From NCBI GenBank assembly GCA_900549445.1, contig UROS01000001.1, positions 1-53,177 on the forward strand: a stretch of 53,177 bases of DNA, given 5' to 3'. This DNA is from an uncultured Porphyromonadaceae bacterium (GTDB taxonomy: Bacteria; Bacteroidota; Bacteroidia; Bacteroidales; Muribaculaceae). The notes under the pieces were generated by a model. That model was not told where the DNA came from and made no database searches. It saw only the letters and a program-made list of their open reading frames with translations. The translations under genes were made by a program, and so were the position numbers. Of the stretch, positions 31,950 to 40,108 are shown piece by piece (position 1 is the first letter of the stretch; each line of letters begins with the position of its first letter).

Positions 31950-34900
31950 TTAGCTATCTGTCTTCTGGGGGTGGATGGTGAGAAGAATTAGTGTCGTCGG
32001 GTCGGCGACAGGCAGACGGACGGGGAGCATAGGGAAGAGGGGAGCGATTGCGGCTGCCCAGCTGTTTTCCCGTTCGCGGGGTACGTTGCAGATTATTATG
32101 TGTATTGCCGATGTGGCATACATTGCCTTGTTGCGATACGATGGCTGTCCGACATTGATGAGCGCCGAGATTTCATCCTGAAGGCTGACGGGATTCAGAT
32201 AGGGATAGGCATCGCCAAGAAGGAATGTGGCGATATTGAAATCCGCCATAAACGATTCTATGACCGAAGTGACTGTGTTGCGCAGTTCCTGATGCGACTT
32301 TTCAAGGCTTTCGGGATCAATCTGATAACTTTCAAACAGTTTTATGAGGTCGACTTCCCTGACGATAGCCTTTTTGTTCTGCTCGAAGAAGCCCTGCAGG
32401 AGCGGAGAAGCATCGAGTACTCTGAACATCTGCCCTTCCGGTACTTCGGGAGCGCCGATCTGGCGTGAGTACATTTCCTGCCAGGCGCGGAGAGTGCTGT
32501 TGTAGCTCACGAGACGATCGTATACGTTGCTGATTTCCAGCGAGAGGTTGCGGAAGCGGTGAATCCACATGCCGGCGACATGGAACCGGATCTGCATTTC
32601 AAAAAGTTCCTGTTCCTGATGGTGAACGAAGACGGCAATCCTGTCGAGTTCTTCCTGAAGTTCGCGGCGTCTGATTCTGATCCACCACTTGTAACCCAGA
32701 ACCGTAAACAGGCAGATACCGCCGGAAATCAAAAAAGATACGAAAGAGGTGTAATTCCTGATATAATACCAAGTTAAGCCGCAGACTGAGACAATGACAG
32801 CCAGAGCAACAATTATGCAGCGCAGAATGTGTCTGAATGACCCGAGCCTTTCTACGAACGTGTCCTCGAGTTTGCGTTTCTTTTCGTTGAGGTCATTAAT
32901 TCGTTTGATCTGATCCTCTTCCGCTGCGGCGCGGATTTCATTCTGCACCTTCGGTATGGTGAGCTGCATCATCAGCCGCTGGTAATACTTGTAGTATTCG
33001 GCGTAGAGCTTCTGGCTGTTCCTGAGGTCGATCCTGACTTTGACGATAGCGTTTCGGATGGCGGCCATGCGGATTTCCGATTCGGTTGCCGCGAAATTTG
33101 CTATTACGGCGGGAATATCGGCTTTCACACCTTCCGCACTGTCGCTTATTTCAGTGATTATGCAGGCGAAATCCATATAGTCGGGATCGTCGATATATGC
33201 GGTCGGGATGTAGCAATAACCATCTTCGCCGAATTCCGGACCCCACGAATTGCGGACAATGTAGAAATTATTTTCCTCTGAATATCCTACCGCCACCATG
33301 GCGTGCCATCCTTCTTCCTTGGCATCGGGAGCGTCGTCGGGATGGAGAATGAATGCTCCGTCCTTTCCAAGATTGTCGTAGACTTTCAGGGAGATGCCTA
33401 CGGGATAACCTTCTGACAAGGCGCTTGTGATCAGTATGTGGTTGCGCCGGAGGGTGTCGGCCTTGTCGGGGGTGTTGACCAGGGGGATTTGTTCCGCTGA
33501 GATCACGCGATGACTTTTGGCATCCTCTTCCGCCTGTTCCGACGGCCGGGTATCAATGGCGTCGGTATCGTAAACATACAGATCCTCGCGGCAGACGCCG
33601 TGACTGCCGAGAACTTCGAGCTGTTCATAAAAATTGCTGCCCCCTGAGGGGCGCCCTTTGAGCACGTTGGAGTAATAATATAGGTAAGCCGGACTCATGT
33701 CGGACGATGCAGCTCCCCCTGCGCGGTTCATCATGGCCTCGTACATTGCCACGGCGGCGAACGAGGTGCAGGAACCAAGTTCAAACTGATTCTTCACCGG
33801 GGTGAAAAACTTGCGCAGATCTACCGACTGTTTGATTTTCAGGCCGGGTGGCGGAGTATATTGCCTGTCGAGCGGCTGCTCCTTGTATTCAACGTCTTTG
33901 AGCGCGCCTTCCGGCCTGTGCCACTTGCTTCTGATGTCTTCGGCGTCGTCGCGCAGTTTGGCCGACCTCTGCAGGCTCTCGAGTTCGTCCTGCTTGTCGC
34001 GGATGAATGCCGTGATGTTTATGATTTCCTGCTTGAGCCTCTTTATATCAGGGAGAGGATTGAGTGCCATGAAGTTTTCGGCGCTTTCCTCGTATTTGCC
34101 GGAGGATTCGTCCCATACATATTTATTCAGCGCCTTGAATTCTCCTCTCAGGGGCAGGACGCCGGGAGTACGGCAACTGCGGTTGAACGCCTCTACGTAG
34201 AGGTTGATCGGTTGCTCGCATGCGTCGTCGAGCAGTGCTCCCTCGTGCTCGTACTGCATGCCGCGGATATTCTCGTTGTCGCGCCCTAAGATCATGGCGA
34301 GCACTGCTTCTTTTTCGGGCAGCGAGAGATTGCCGCACTTCAGAAGCGACAGAATCTCATTTTTCAAGGCGTTTATTTCGTCGTCAAGAATGGGGGACGC
34401 CTGCGCCACCACGCGGCCCTTGTCGACCCCCTCTTCTTTATAGAGCGGTCTGACAGAATGTTCGAAAAGCGTAGGATAGCGCTCGGAAATGCCGGCGAGG
34501 AATGACTCGGCCTCGCGTGCGGCCTTCTGCGCGTCGACCTCCTTGTTGTTTATGCCTACGCTGTCGAGAGCCTCAAGAAAGCCACGGCCAAGAAGCTGGC
34601 GGGTAGCTGCCGCGCGGTTGAAAGAAAGCGAGCTGACTCCGATGGAAAGATTGTAGCCCGGGTGAGAAGTCAGCAAGGCAGGCGACATTATTTTATAATA
34701 ATCCTGCATCATGGCAACGTGGATCAGCGCGATATAATCCGACAGACTCCCGAGGGTAAATCCTATTGCGGCACCGTTTTCGGCATAATCGTCGATGATA
34801 GTGAACGACATGCAGAACGGTGCATTTTCACTCAGTGACTCAAGCAGCCGCATCGCGGCCGAAAAATCTCCGGTTGTGCCGGTGCTTTCAGTTTCCGCAC

Positions 34901-35243
34901 TGAAAATCCGTTTCACACCGTAGGCCAGGCCTATAATATGGAGAGTGAAATTATGCTCTAAAGCGCTGCAGGCATCGTAGAGTGTCTGAATCTGCGAAGC
35001 TGATGTACTCTCGAAAAGCGGAACAACGGCCACAATATGGAGTGTGGGGTCGGCCATCGACATGGAAACCAGACGGTTGAAGGCACCGTCGAGACTTTCT
35101 TTGCTCTCTGTTGCGCTGCATCCCGCGGTTGAGAGTGAATCGTGGCGCACGTCGGCTCCCCGGGCCGCGCATAATGCCTGCGCAACCCGAACCTGGGCGC
35201 GGGAGGTCGACGGAGATGTCCATACTGTTGCAAACGATGCCAT
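31950..35243 (-). CDS. Membrane protein with papain-like (C1) protease domain
   Basis: A 1097-aa protein without a signal peptide. Residues 1-400 form an N-terminal alpha/beta domain I do not recognise (MADPTLHIVAVVPLFESTSA; ALEHNFTLHIIGLAYG). A coiled coil follows at about 400-435. The papain-like domain (about 470-700) has all four expected residues: Q486 and C492 in KNQFELGSCTSF, H647 in GWHAMVAVGY and N665 in IVRNSWG. A second coiled coil (about 740-800) leads into two membrane helices (about 806-827 and 833-850), then a helical cytoplasmic region. The gene begins exactly at the end of the tubulin-like gene. The protease seems intact and intracellular. Confidence 0.85.
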   Translation of the reverse strand: MASFATVWTSPSTSRAQVRVAQALCAARGADVRHDSLSTAGCSATESKESLDGAFNRLVSMSMADPTLHIVAVVPLFESTSASQIQTLYDACSALEHNFTLHIIGLAYGVKRIFSAETESTGTTGDFSAAMRLLESLSENAPFCMSFTIIDDYAENGAAIGFTLGSLSDYIALIHVAMMQDYYKIMSPALLTSHPGYNLSIGVSSLSFNRAAATRQLLGRGFLEALDSVGINNKEVDAQKAAREAESFLAGISERYPTLFEHSVRPLYKEEGVDKGRVVAQASPILDDEINALKNEILSLLKCGNLSLPEKEAVLAMILGRDNENIRGMQYEHEGALLDDACEQPINLYVEAFNRSCRTPGVLPLRGEFKALNKYVWDESSGKYEESAENFMALNPLPDIKRLKQEIINITAFIRDKQDELESLQRSAKLRDDAEDIRSKWHRPEGALKDVEYKEQPLDRQYTPPPGLKIKQSVDLRKFFTPVKNQFELGSCTSFAAVAMYEAMMNRAGGAASSDMSPAYLYYYSNVLKGRPSGGSNFYEQLEVLGSHGVCREDLYVYDTDAIDTRPSEQAEEDAKSHRVISAEQIPLVNTPDKADTLRRNHILITSALSEGYPVGISLKVYDNLGKDGAFILHPDDAPDAKEEGWHAMVAVGYSEENNFYIVRNSWGPEFGEDGYCYIPTAYIDDPDYMDFACIITEISDSAEGVKADIPAVIANFAATESEIRMAAIRNAIVKVRIDLRNSQKLYAEYYKYYQRLMMQLTIPKVQNEIRAAAEEDQIKRINDLNEKKRKLEDTFVERLGSFRHILRCIIVALAVIVSVCGLTWYYIRNYTSFVSFLISGGICLFTVLGYKWWIRIRRRELQEELDRIAVFVHHQEQELFEMQIRFHVAGMWIHRFRNLSLEISNVYDRLVSYNSTLRAWQEMYSRQIGAPEVPEGQMFRVLDASPLLQGFFEQNKKAIVREVDLIKLFESYQIDPESLEKSHQELRNTVTSVIESFMADFNIATFLLGDAYPYLNPVSLQDEISALINVGQPSYRNKAMYATSAIHIIICNVPRERENSWAAAIAPLFPMLPVRLPVADPTTLILLTIHPQKTDS

Positions 35244-38033
35244 TTACTGAGCGATATTGTCGAGTATGTATTCGATTTCTTTTTCAATCAGCTCCATCTC
35301 GGCGGGATAATGCTCGATGTTATCAATGGAAATCGGGCATTTCGACACGGTCTGGAGATACGTGCCGTCCTGACAGGATCTGACAGCTTTTTCCGATAGC
35401 ATCCGGATCGGGTTTTCGGGCCCGGGCACATCCATATCGTGGATAGCCTGAGTGATTTCGCGGCCGAGCACGTCGATGTTGTCTTCGAGATAGCGGAAGG
35501 CGTCCTGACGGGTGGATCCCATGTCCACCAGCCAGCCTCTGAGGGCGCGGCCGCCCATTCCGCGGCTTTTTATCTGGTATTTGCCTGAAGCCGCATCATA
35601 TTTTATCAGGTCGAAGATGACGGCGTTGATCCATGTCTCCATAAGGTGCGACGCCGACACTTCATCTTTGGGCGAAAGGTTGAACCGTTCGTCGGCCATG
35701 CGCCGGCACAGGTTGGCATCCCAGTGGGAGCCGTTGTGCTTGTCGGTTTCCCAGCGTTCGTACTCAGTTTCATAGCTGTCGAGCGCCTTTACGGTAAATG
35801 CCGGAAGGACGCCAAGTTGGCGGTAGATGATTACACGGTTGTCGAGACCGATTTCGGAGAACTGTATGTCTTTTGCATCGGAAACGATGTTCTGAAACAG
35901 GTTGTCCTTTGTCAGGCGCGAGCGGTTTTTGTTGGCCACGCCAACGTAGTAGCACTCAACAGGACGTTCGCGCAAGTCGGCGTCGAATCCTCTGAGGGTA
36001 TACGGAAGAAGCGGAAGCGACTTCTTTACAGCTTTGCCTATGAGATGCCTGAGTTCGTCGGGAGAAAGCTGGTCGAGGGCATCGTCAACCGTCATGTCCT
36101 CGTATTGTCTTACCTTAGGAAGAGTGCGGATAAAGCGCATGAGAGTTTCCTCTGTCTGTTTTGAGGTGAGGCCGGCGAGAGAGGCTATGCCGCCGTCCGA
36201 CTGCATTTCTCTGGAGAAATCGTTGAACACGATATCGGCCATAGGGCACTCGATTTTGCCTGCGTAGTCGGCCGAAAGATCGAACTGGAAGAAGCTGCTT
36301 CCGGAATCGGCCCGGAGAATTTTCTGCACGTCGGTGGTGCTTTCGTTTCTTACTGTCTGGAGATTGCTTATGATAATGTCAACGCGGCCTATCGACTGGT
36401 TTACGCGCTCCTTCAGCCAACTGTAGAACTGACGTGCCATCTTGCGCCGTTCAACTTCGCGCTTCGCCCTTGCAAGTTTCATGGTCTGATCCACGACTTC
36501 CGCCTCGTAGTCCTTGCGGTTGATCTTGAAGAATGTGCGCATGCAGTCGGCGAGTTCCTTGCAGGCGGTTTTCAACGATGATTCATACCGCGGAAGATCC
36601 TCTTCCCAATGCTCTTTTTCATCTTTCATTTCGCCGTCGCAAAGCTCGATCTGATGCAGTATGGAGAGCAGGATCTGCTGGCACAGGTAGATGCCGCACT
36701 CTCGGTTTGCCTGCTCGTTAAGAAGGCGGGTGAGGGCGTCGTCCACCCGGTCTTTGAGTTCCGAGAGTCTTTCGTCGAGTTTAGTCTGCGGCTCCATGGC
36801 GCGGTTTGCCACGTAGTGCAGGCATTCGGGTTCGGGATTGTCGGGCTCGTCAATATCGCTGAAAACGTGCGGAGGCATCGCCGGCATGAAGTAGTCGATT
36901 ACATCGTCTTTGCCGAGGTTTTCGCGGATTTTTGTGTTGTCGAACCAGTTGTTGGCGATGGTGGCCGGGTCATCGCAGCCACCGTTGAGCATTTTGTTGA
37001 TTAGCTGACCTACAGCCTTGCGGGCGTAGATTTTCGCCAGACGGCTGCCATCGAAGATTATTTCGGCGCATCCGAAACCGGCTACCCAGGCTTTCTTGTT
37101 CTTTATGTCCATAGTGCCGTCGGCAATCAGTTTGCTGACGTTGTCGCTCACCGACGCGAGTGCTACTCCGAGTTCGCCTACCGAAGTGACGATGGCCAGA
37201 GCTATCATCTCGCAGAGCGGGTCGACATGGCTGAACATATCGTTGTCCTCATTGCAATTATCGACAAAATACAGGGCGTCGAAAGGCCGGTAGTTGACGC
37301 TGTCTGTCTCGCGTAGCCATTTTATATCCACGGGGGTGGAATCGGGGGTGAGGTGCGCAAGGTAATCGAGGTCAATAATGGCACCTTTGGCGTTGGGTCT
37401 CACGCGGGCCGACATGGCACCCGTCACCATATTGCGGAATACGTCGGAAAGAACGGCGTAGCCCGACAGTTTTACGGTCGGAAACAATCTTTTTATAAGA
37501 TATGCCGTGTTGAGGAAGGTACCGCTGCCGGTACCGCCTCCGAGCGAGAATACCATGTGGACTTCGGTTTCAGAACCGAGCAGGTCGTAGTCGGCGTTGT
37601 CTATGATCGCCGCATTGTTGATCTCGTTTATCTTATGGCTGATGAACCCTTTTACGTTGTTTTCGTTTACTGTAATGGCAAAACGGCCGTTGCTTCTCAT
37701 CTGTCCGGCGCCTATCGACAGGGCGGTAAGACCCTGAACGTTGCATTCGGGCATCCAGTCAAAGATTTTACTGGAGCGGTTGTTGGTATAGATGGCAGTG
37801 GGGGTGTCGACGGATATGCAGAGTTGCTCCGATTTGTTGAGCGTGATTTTCGTGCCGTCGTTCGCTATGACCGAGGCGTTCCCGAGTCCCGGTTTGTCGG
37901 TGTCAATGCCGATAAATCCGATCATGGGCGGTACCTGACCATAGTTCTCGTAGAACATTTTCTTTGCGTTGAGTATCGCCTTGATACCTGTACCTCCGAG
38001 ACCAAGCAAAAGGGTTCTTCTTAATTTTGCCAT
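35244..38033 (-). CDS. Tubulin/FtsZ-like GTPase (Tubulin_2 type)
   Basis: A 929-aa protein with a tubulin-type nucleotide-binding N-terminal domain. LLLGLGGTGIKAILNAKK (8-25) is the first Gly loop, GAGQMRSNGRFA is near 108, and the tubulin signature GGGTGSG is at 165-171, followed by NTAYLIKRLFP. It is far longer than FtsZ (about 350-400 aa): residues about 400-700 are helical with coiled-coil stretches (KRKDYEAEVVDQTMK-like charged repeats), and the rest is unique. No signal or membrane segment. It lies between the vWA gene (27 bases upstream) and the papain-like gene (abutting). It is not FtsZ or a plasmid TubZ/PhuZ by size. Confidence 0.85.
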   Translation of the reverse strand: MAKLRRTLLLGLGGTGIKAILNAKKMFYENYGQVPPMIGFIGIDTDKPGLGNASVIANDGTKITLNKSEQLCISVDTPTAIYTNNRSSKIFDWMPECNVQGLTALSIGAGQMRSNGRFAITVNENNVKGFISHKINEINNAAIIDNADYDLLGSETEVHMVFSLGGGTGSGTFLNTAYLIKRLFPTVKLSGYAVLSDVFRNMVTGAMSARVRPNAKGAIIDLDYLAHLTPDSTPVDIKWLRETDSVNYRPFDALYFVDNCNEDNDMFSHVDPLCEMIALAIVTSVGELGVALASVSDNVSKLIADGTMDIKNKKAWVAGFGCAEIIFDGSRLAKIYARKAVGQLINKMLNGGCDDPATIANNWFDNTKIRENLGKDDVIDYFMPAMPPHVFSDIDEPDNPEPECLHYVANRAMEPQTKLDERLSELKDRVDDALTRLLNEQANRECGIYLCQQILLSILHQIELCDGEMKDEKEHWEEDLPRYESSLKTACKELADCMRTFFKINRKDYEAEVVDQTMKLARAKREVERRKMARQFYSWLKERVNQSIGRVDIIISNLQTVRNESTTDVQKILRADSGSSFFQFDLSADYAGKIECPMADIVFNDFSREMQSDGGIASLAGLTSKQTEETLMRFIRTLPKVRQYEDMTVDDALDQLSPDELRHLIGKAVKKSLPLLPYTLRGFDADLRERPVECYYVGVANKNRSRLTKDNLFQNIVSDAKDIQFSEIGLDNRVIIYRQLGVLPAFTVKALDSYETEYERWETDKHNGSHWDANLCRRMADERFNLSPKDEVSASHLMETWINAVIFDLIKYDAASGKYQIKSRGMGGRALRGWLVDMGSTRQDAFRYLEDNIDVLGREITQAIHDMDVPGPENPIRMLSEKAVRSCQDGTYLQTVSKCPISIDNIEHYPAEMELIEKEIEYILDNIAQ

Positions 38034-38060
38034 ATTGTATTGTTGTGTTGATTGTTTTCG

Positions 38061-39833
38061 TTAGCTGAATTCAATGTCCGATTTATCACCGGTCTTGCGG
38101 TTGGTGGCGGTGCCTTTTTCATATTGCCCGAAAATTGAGGCGGGGTAGATCTCCCATGCACTGCCAGATTTGTTCTCCGGACGGAGTTTCACCTTTTTCT
38201 TCCCTCCGGCGGCTGCAATGGTGAGCGCCGGGGCGAAATGGTCGGCTCTTATAAACCGGATTTCTCCGGTGAAAATGCGTGAGAATATGTTCTGCGACCT
38301 CCGCCCGGAGGTCAATATAACCTTGCGTGCGCCTTTAATTCTTTTGGTGGCATAATAGGTTCCCGGACCGGTAATAATGATTTTTCCCATCGTGATGGCA
38401 GGAAAGAATATGCGCCGGAGAATGACGAACCATATAACCAGCGCGCATAGCAGCGCAATGCCAAGCCAGAAAAGGAACGTTTTAAGCGGGTTCCATCTCA
38501 CGCTGTAGGTTGTGCGCAGCGAAGTGCCCTCGTAATCGTCGGCCGGCTGGCCGTTGATGTTGTCGAGCCCCTCCGCCCGGGAGGGCGTCAATGAAAAATA
38601 CCGTTTGCCGGCAGAGGCGTCGTGGTTGAACTGCACTTCTATCAATGCCGGCTTTCCGGGTTCAACTTTTATGGGGCCGCCGTTGCTGAGACTCCGGCCA
38701 TTGTACCAGGCCTGAAAATCTGCATTCTGGCCTTCGGCAGCGCGGAATGTAAGGTCAAGAACTGAATTCTGCAGCTCGTTTCTGAAAACCGGAGTCAGAT
38801 CCCACATCACTTTACTGTCGGGAGCGGCATCGCTCCAAAGAAACGGGCCGTACCATTCCGCACTTTCGGTATTCAGTTCGTCCACCCCCTGAGCGATGGT
38901 CACACCGGCGGGGATTTCGTCTGAAACGTGAACCATGACAACGGGATTGGCGATAAAATACCGCTTGTCGGTGCATTGCAGCGAAACGGGAAAAGTGTAT
39001 TCTCCGCCCTGCAGTTTCTGATGGAGACTGGCAATGTCGAGTTTTTGCCTCGGGCTGAGCGAAAGCAGAATCCGGCCGCCGTCGGCCGAATTGTTCTGAA
39101 TTCTGACTTCAAACAGCGAATCGGCCGCTTCAGCACGAATGCCGTATTTCCCCGGCATACTGAATATCAGTTCGCGGGCATTGCCGAGCTCCTCGAGGCT
39201 GGTATAAAGATCGCAGGCTGAAATGTCGGCAATCTGGGGGATAACCTTATCCTCGCACTGAACCACGAACGCATCCCTGCAGTCGTCGATGGCCTTCCGG
39301 ATGACCGGATTGATGACACCGTTTGTGAGCGCTACGTAGAACAGGCGGCAGTTGCGGTGGTTGGCGCACCATTGAGAAATTACATCGGCAACTTTCTGAG
39401 GCGAATCGCCTCCGTTGGGCATTCCGTCCGTAAGAAGATAGATCCTGTTCTCCCTGTTAGGGTCGATTTTGCTGAACCCGGCTTTGAGCACGTCGGAAAT
39501 GCGGGTGTATTTCGCCTCTGAAATGTGCTTGTCGAGAGCGTCGTCGATTACACTCTTCTCGTCGGCGTACTGATTGGAGCCGAACGAGATGTATCTGTAC
39601 GGGGTGTCGCCGAACGGAATTACGCAAAACTGCGAGCCGGTAACCGATGTCTGTGTGGAAATTGTGGCATCCAAAGCTGTTTTTGCCGGCTCCCAGAGCC
39701 GGTTGGACTTCATCGAGCCGGTGCAGTCGAACAGGTAGATATTGTTCTTCTCCCGCTGTCCGTAAGAAAACGGCACACCGGTCAAAATCGCTATCAGCAG
39801 TCCTATGTATTTAAGGTAAGGATGGTGTTTCAT
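38061..39833 (-). CDS. Membrane-anchored vWA-domain protein
   Basis: A 590-aa protein with a signal peptide (residues 1-25, MKHHPYLKYIGLLIAILTGV). The vWA domain follows (about 30-210), with a MIDAS site made of D-x-T-x-S-like DCTGSM near 36-41, the threonine of AKYTRIS and D of LLTDGMPNGG. A beta-rich region occupies about 230-445. A membrane helix at about 450-472 (FLFWLGIALLCALVIWFVIL) is followed by a basic cytoplasmic tail of about 115 residues. The metal site faces the periplasm and the tail could contact the tubulin-like protein. First gene of the cluster. Confidence 0.85.
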   Translation of the reverse strand: MKHHPYLKYIGLLIAILTGVPFSYGQREKNNIYLFDCTGSMKSNRLWEPAKTALDATISTQTSVTGSQFCVIPFGDTPYRYISFGSNQYADEKSVIDDALDKHISEAKYTRISDVLKAGFSKIDPNRENRIYLLTDGMPNGGDSPQKVADVISQWCANHRNCRLFYVALTNGVINPVIRKAIDDCRDAFVVQCEDKVIPQIADISACDLYTSLEELGNARELIFSMPGKYGIRAEAADSLFEVRIQNNSADGGRILLSLSPRQKLDIASLHQKLQGGEYTFPVSLQCTDKRYFIANPVVMVHVSDEIPAGVTIAQGVDELNTESAEWYGPFLWSDAAPDSKVMWDLTPVFRNELQNSVLDLTFRAAEGQNADFQAWYNGRSLSNGGPIKVEPGKPALIEVQFNHDASAGKRYFSLTPSRAEGLDNINGQPADDYEGTSLRTTYSVRWNPLKTFLFWLGIALLCALVIWFVILRRIFFPAITMGKIIITGPGTYYATKRIKGARKVILTSGRRSQNIFSRIFTGEIRFIRADHFAPALTIAAAGGKKKVKLRPENKSGSAWEIYPASIFGQYEKGTATNRKTGDKSDIEFS

Positions 39834-39933
39834 TGCACGGTGTATTCAAAATGTTTCATAGCCCTCAATGGCGGTTGACAGACAGACAAAAGCACGGCTC
39901 CATAACAGCCGTCAGCCCGGAGTGAGGTAAATG

Positions 39934-39968
39934 CAAAAATAATATGTTTTTTTGGAAATGCAATCAAA
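39934..39968 (-). promoter_or_regulatory. Promoter of the vWA-tubulin-papain operon
   Basis: Minus-strand TATTTTTG (39941-39934) is a perfect -7. At -33 there is either ATTG 19 nt away or TTTG (39968-39965) 23 nt away. The leader is about 94 nt and contains a small hairpin, ACGGCT/AGCCGT (39893-39911). Confidence 0.5.
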
Positions 39969-40050
39969 TATGTTGAGAAACATAAGAAAGATGTCCGGCG
40001 TGCACGTAGGAGAATGATTTTCCGCAGAGGTTACGATGAATTTCTAAAGC

Positions 40051-40086
40051 AGCGGGAGCGCGCTGTTCTGGCAGTGCGCTCCCGCT
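40051..40086 (-). terminator. Terminator of the RCC1-repeat gene
   Basis: AGCGGGAGCGC (40051-40061) pairs perfectly with GCGCTCCCGCT (40076-40086); on the minus strand it is followed by only GCTTTAGAAAT. The stem is strong but the T-run is short. Confidence 0.6.
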
Positions 40087-40108
40087 ATTGAGTGATGGAT
40101 TCTGCTGA

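Noticed and set aside
35244..38033. Housekeeping FtsZ
   Set aside because: More than twice the length of FtsZ, no C-terminal FtsA-binding peptide, and not among division genes.
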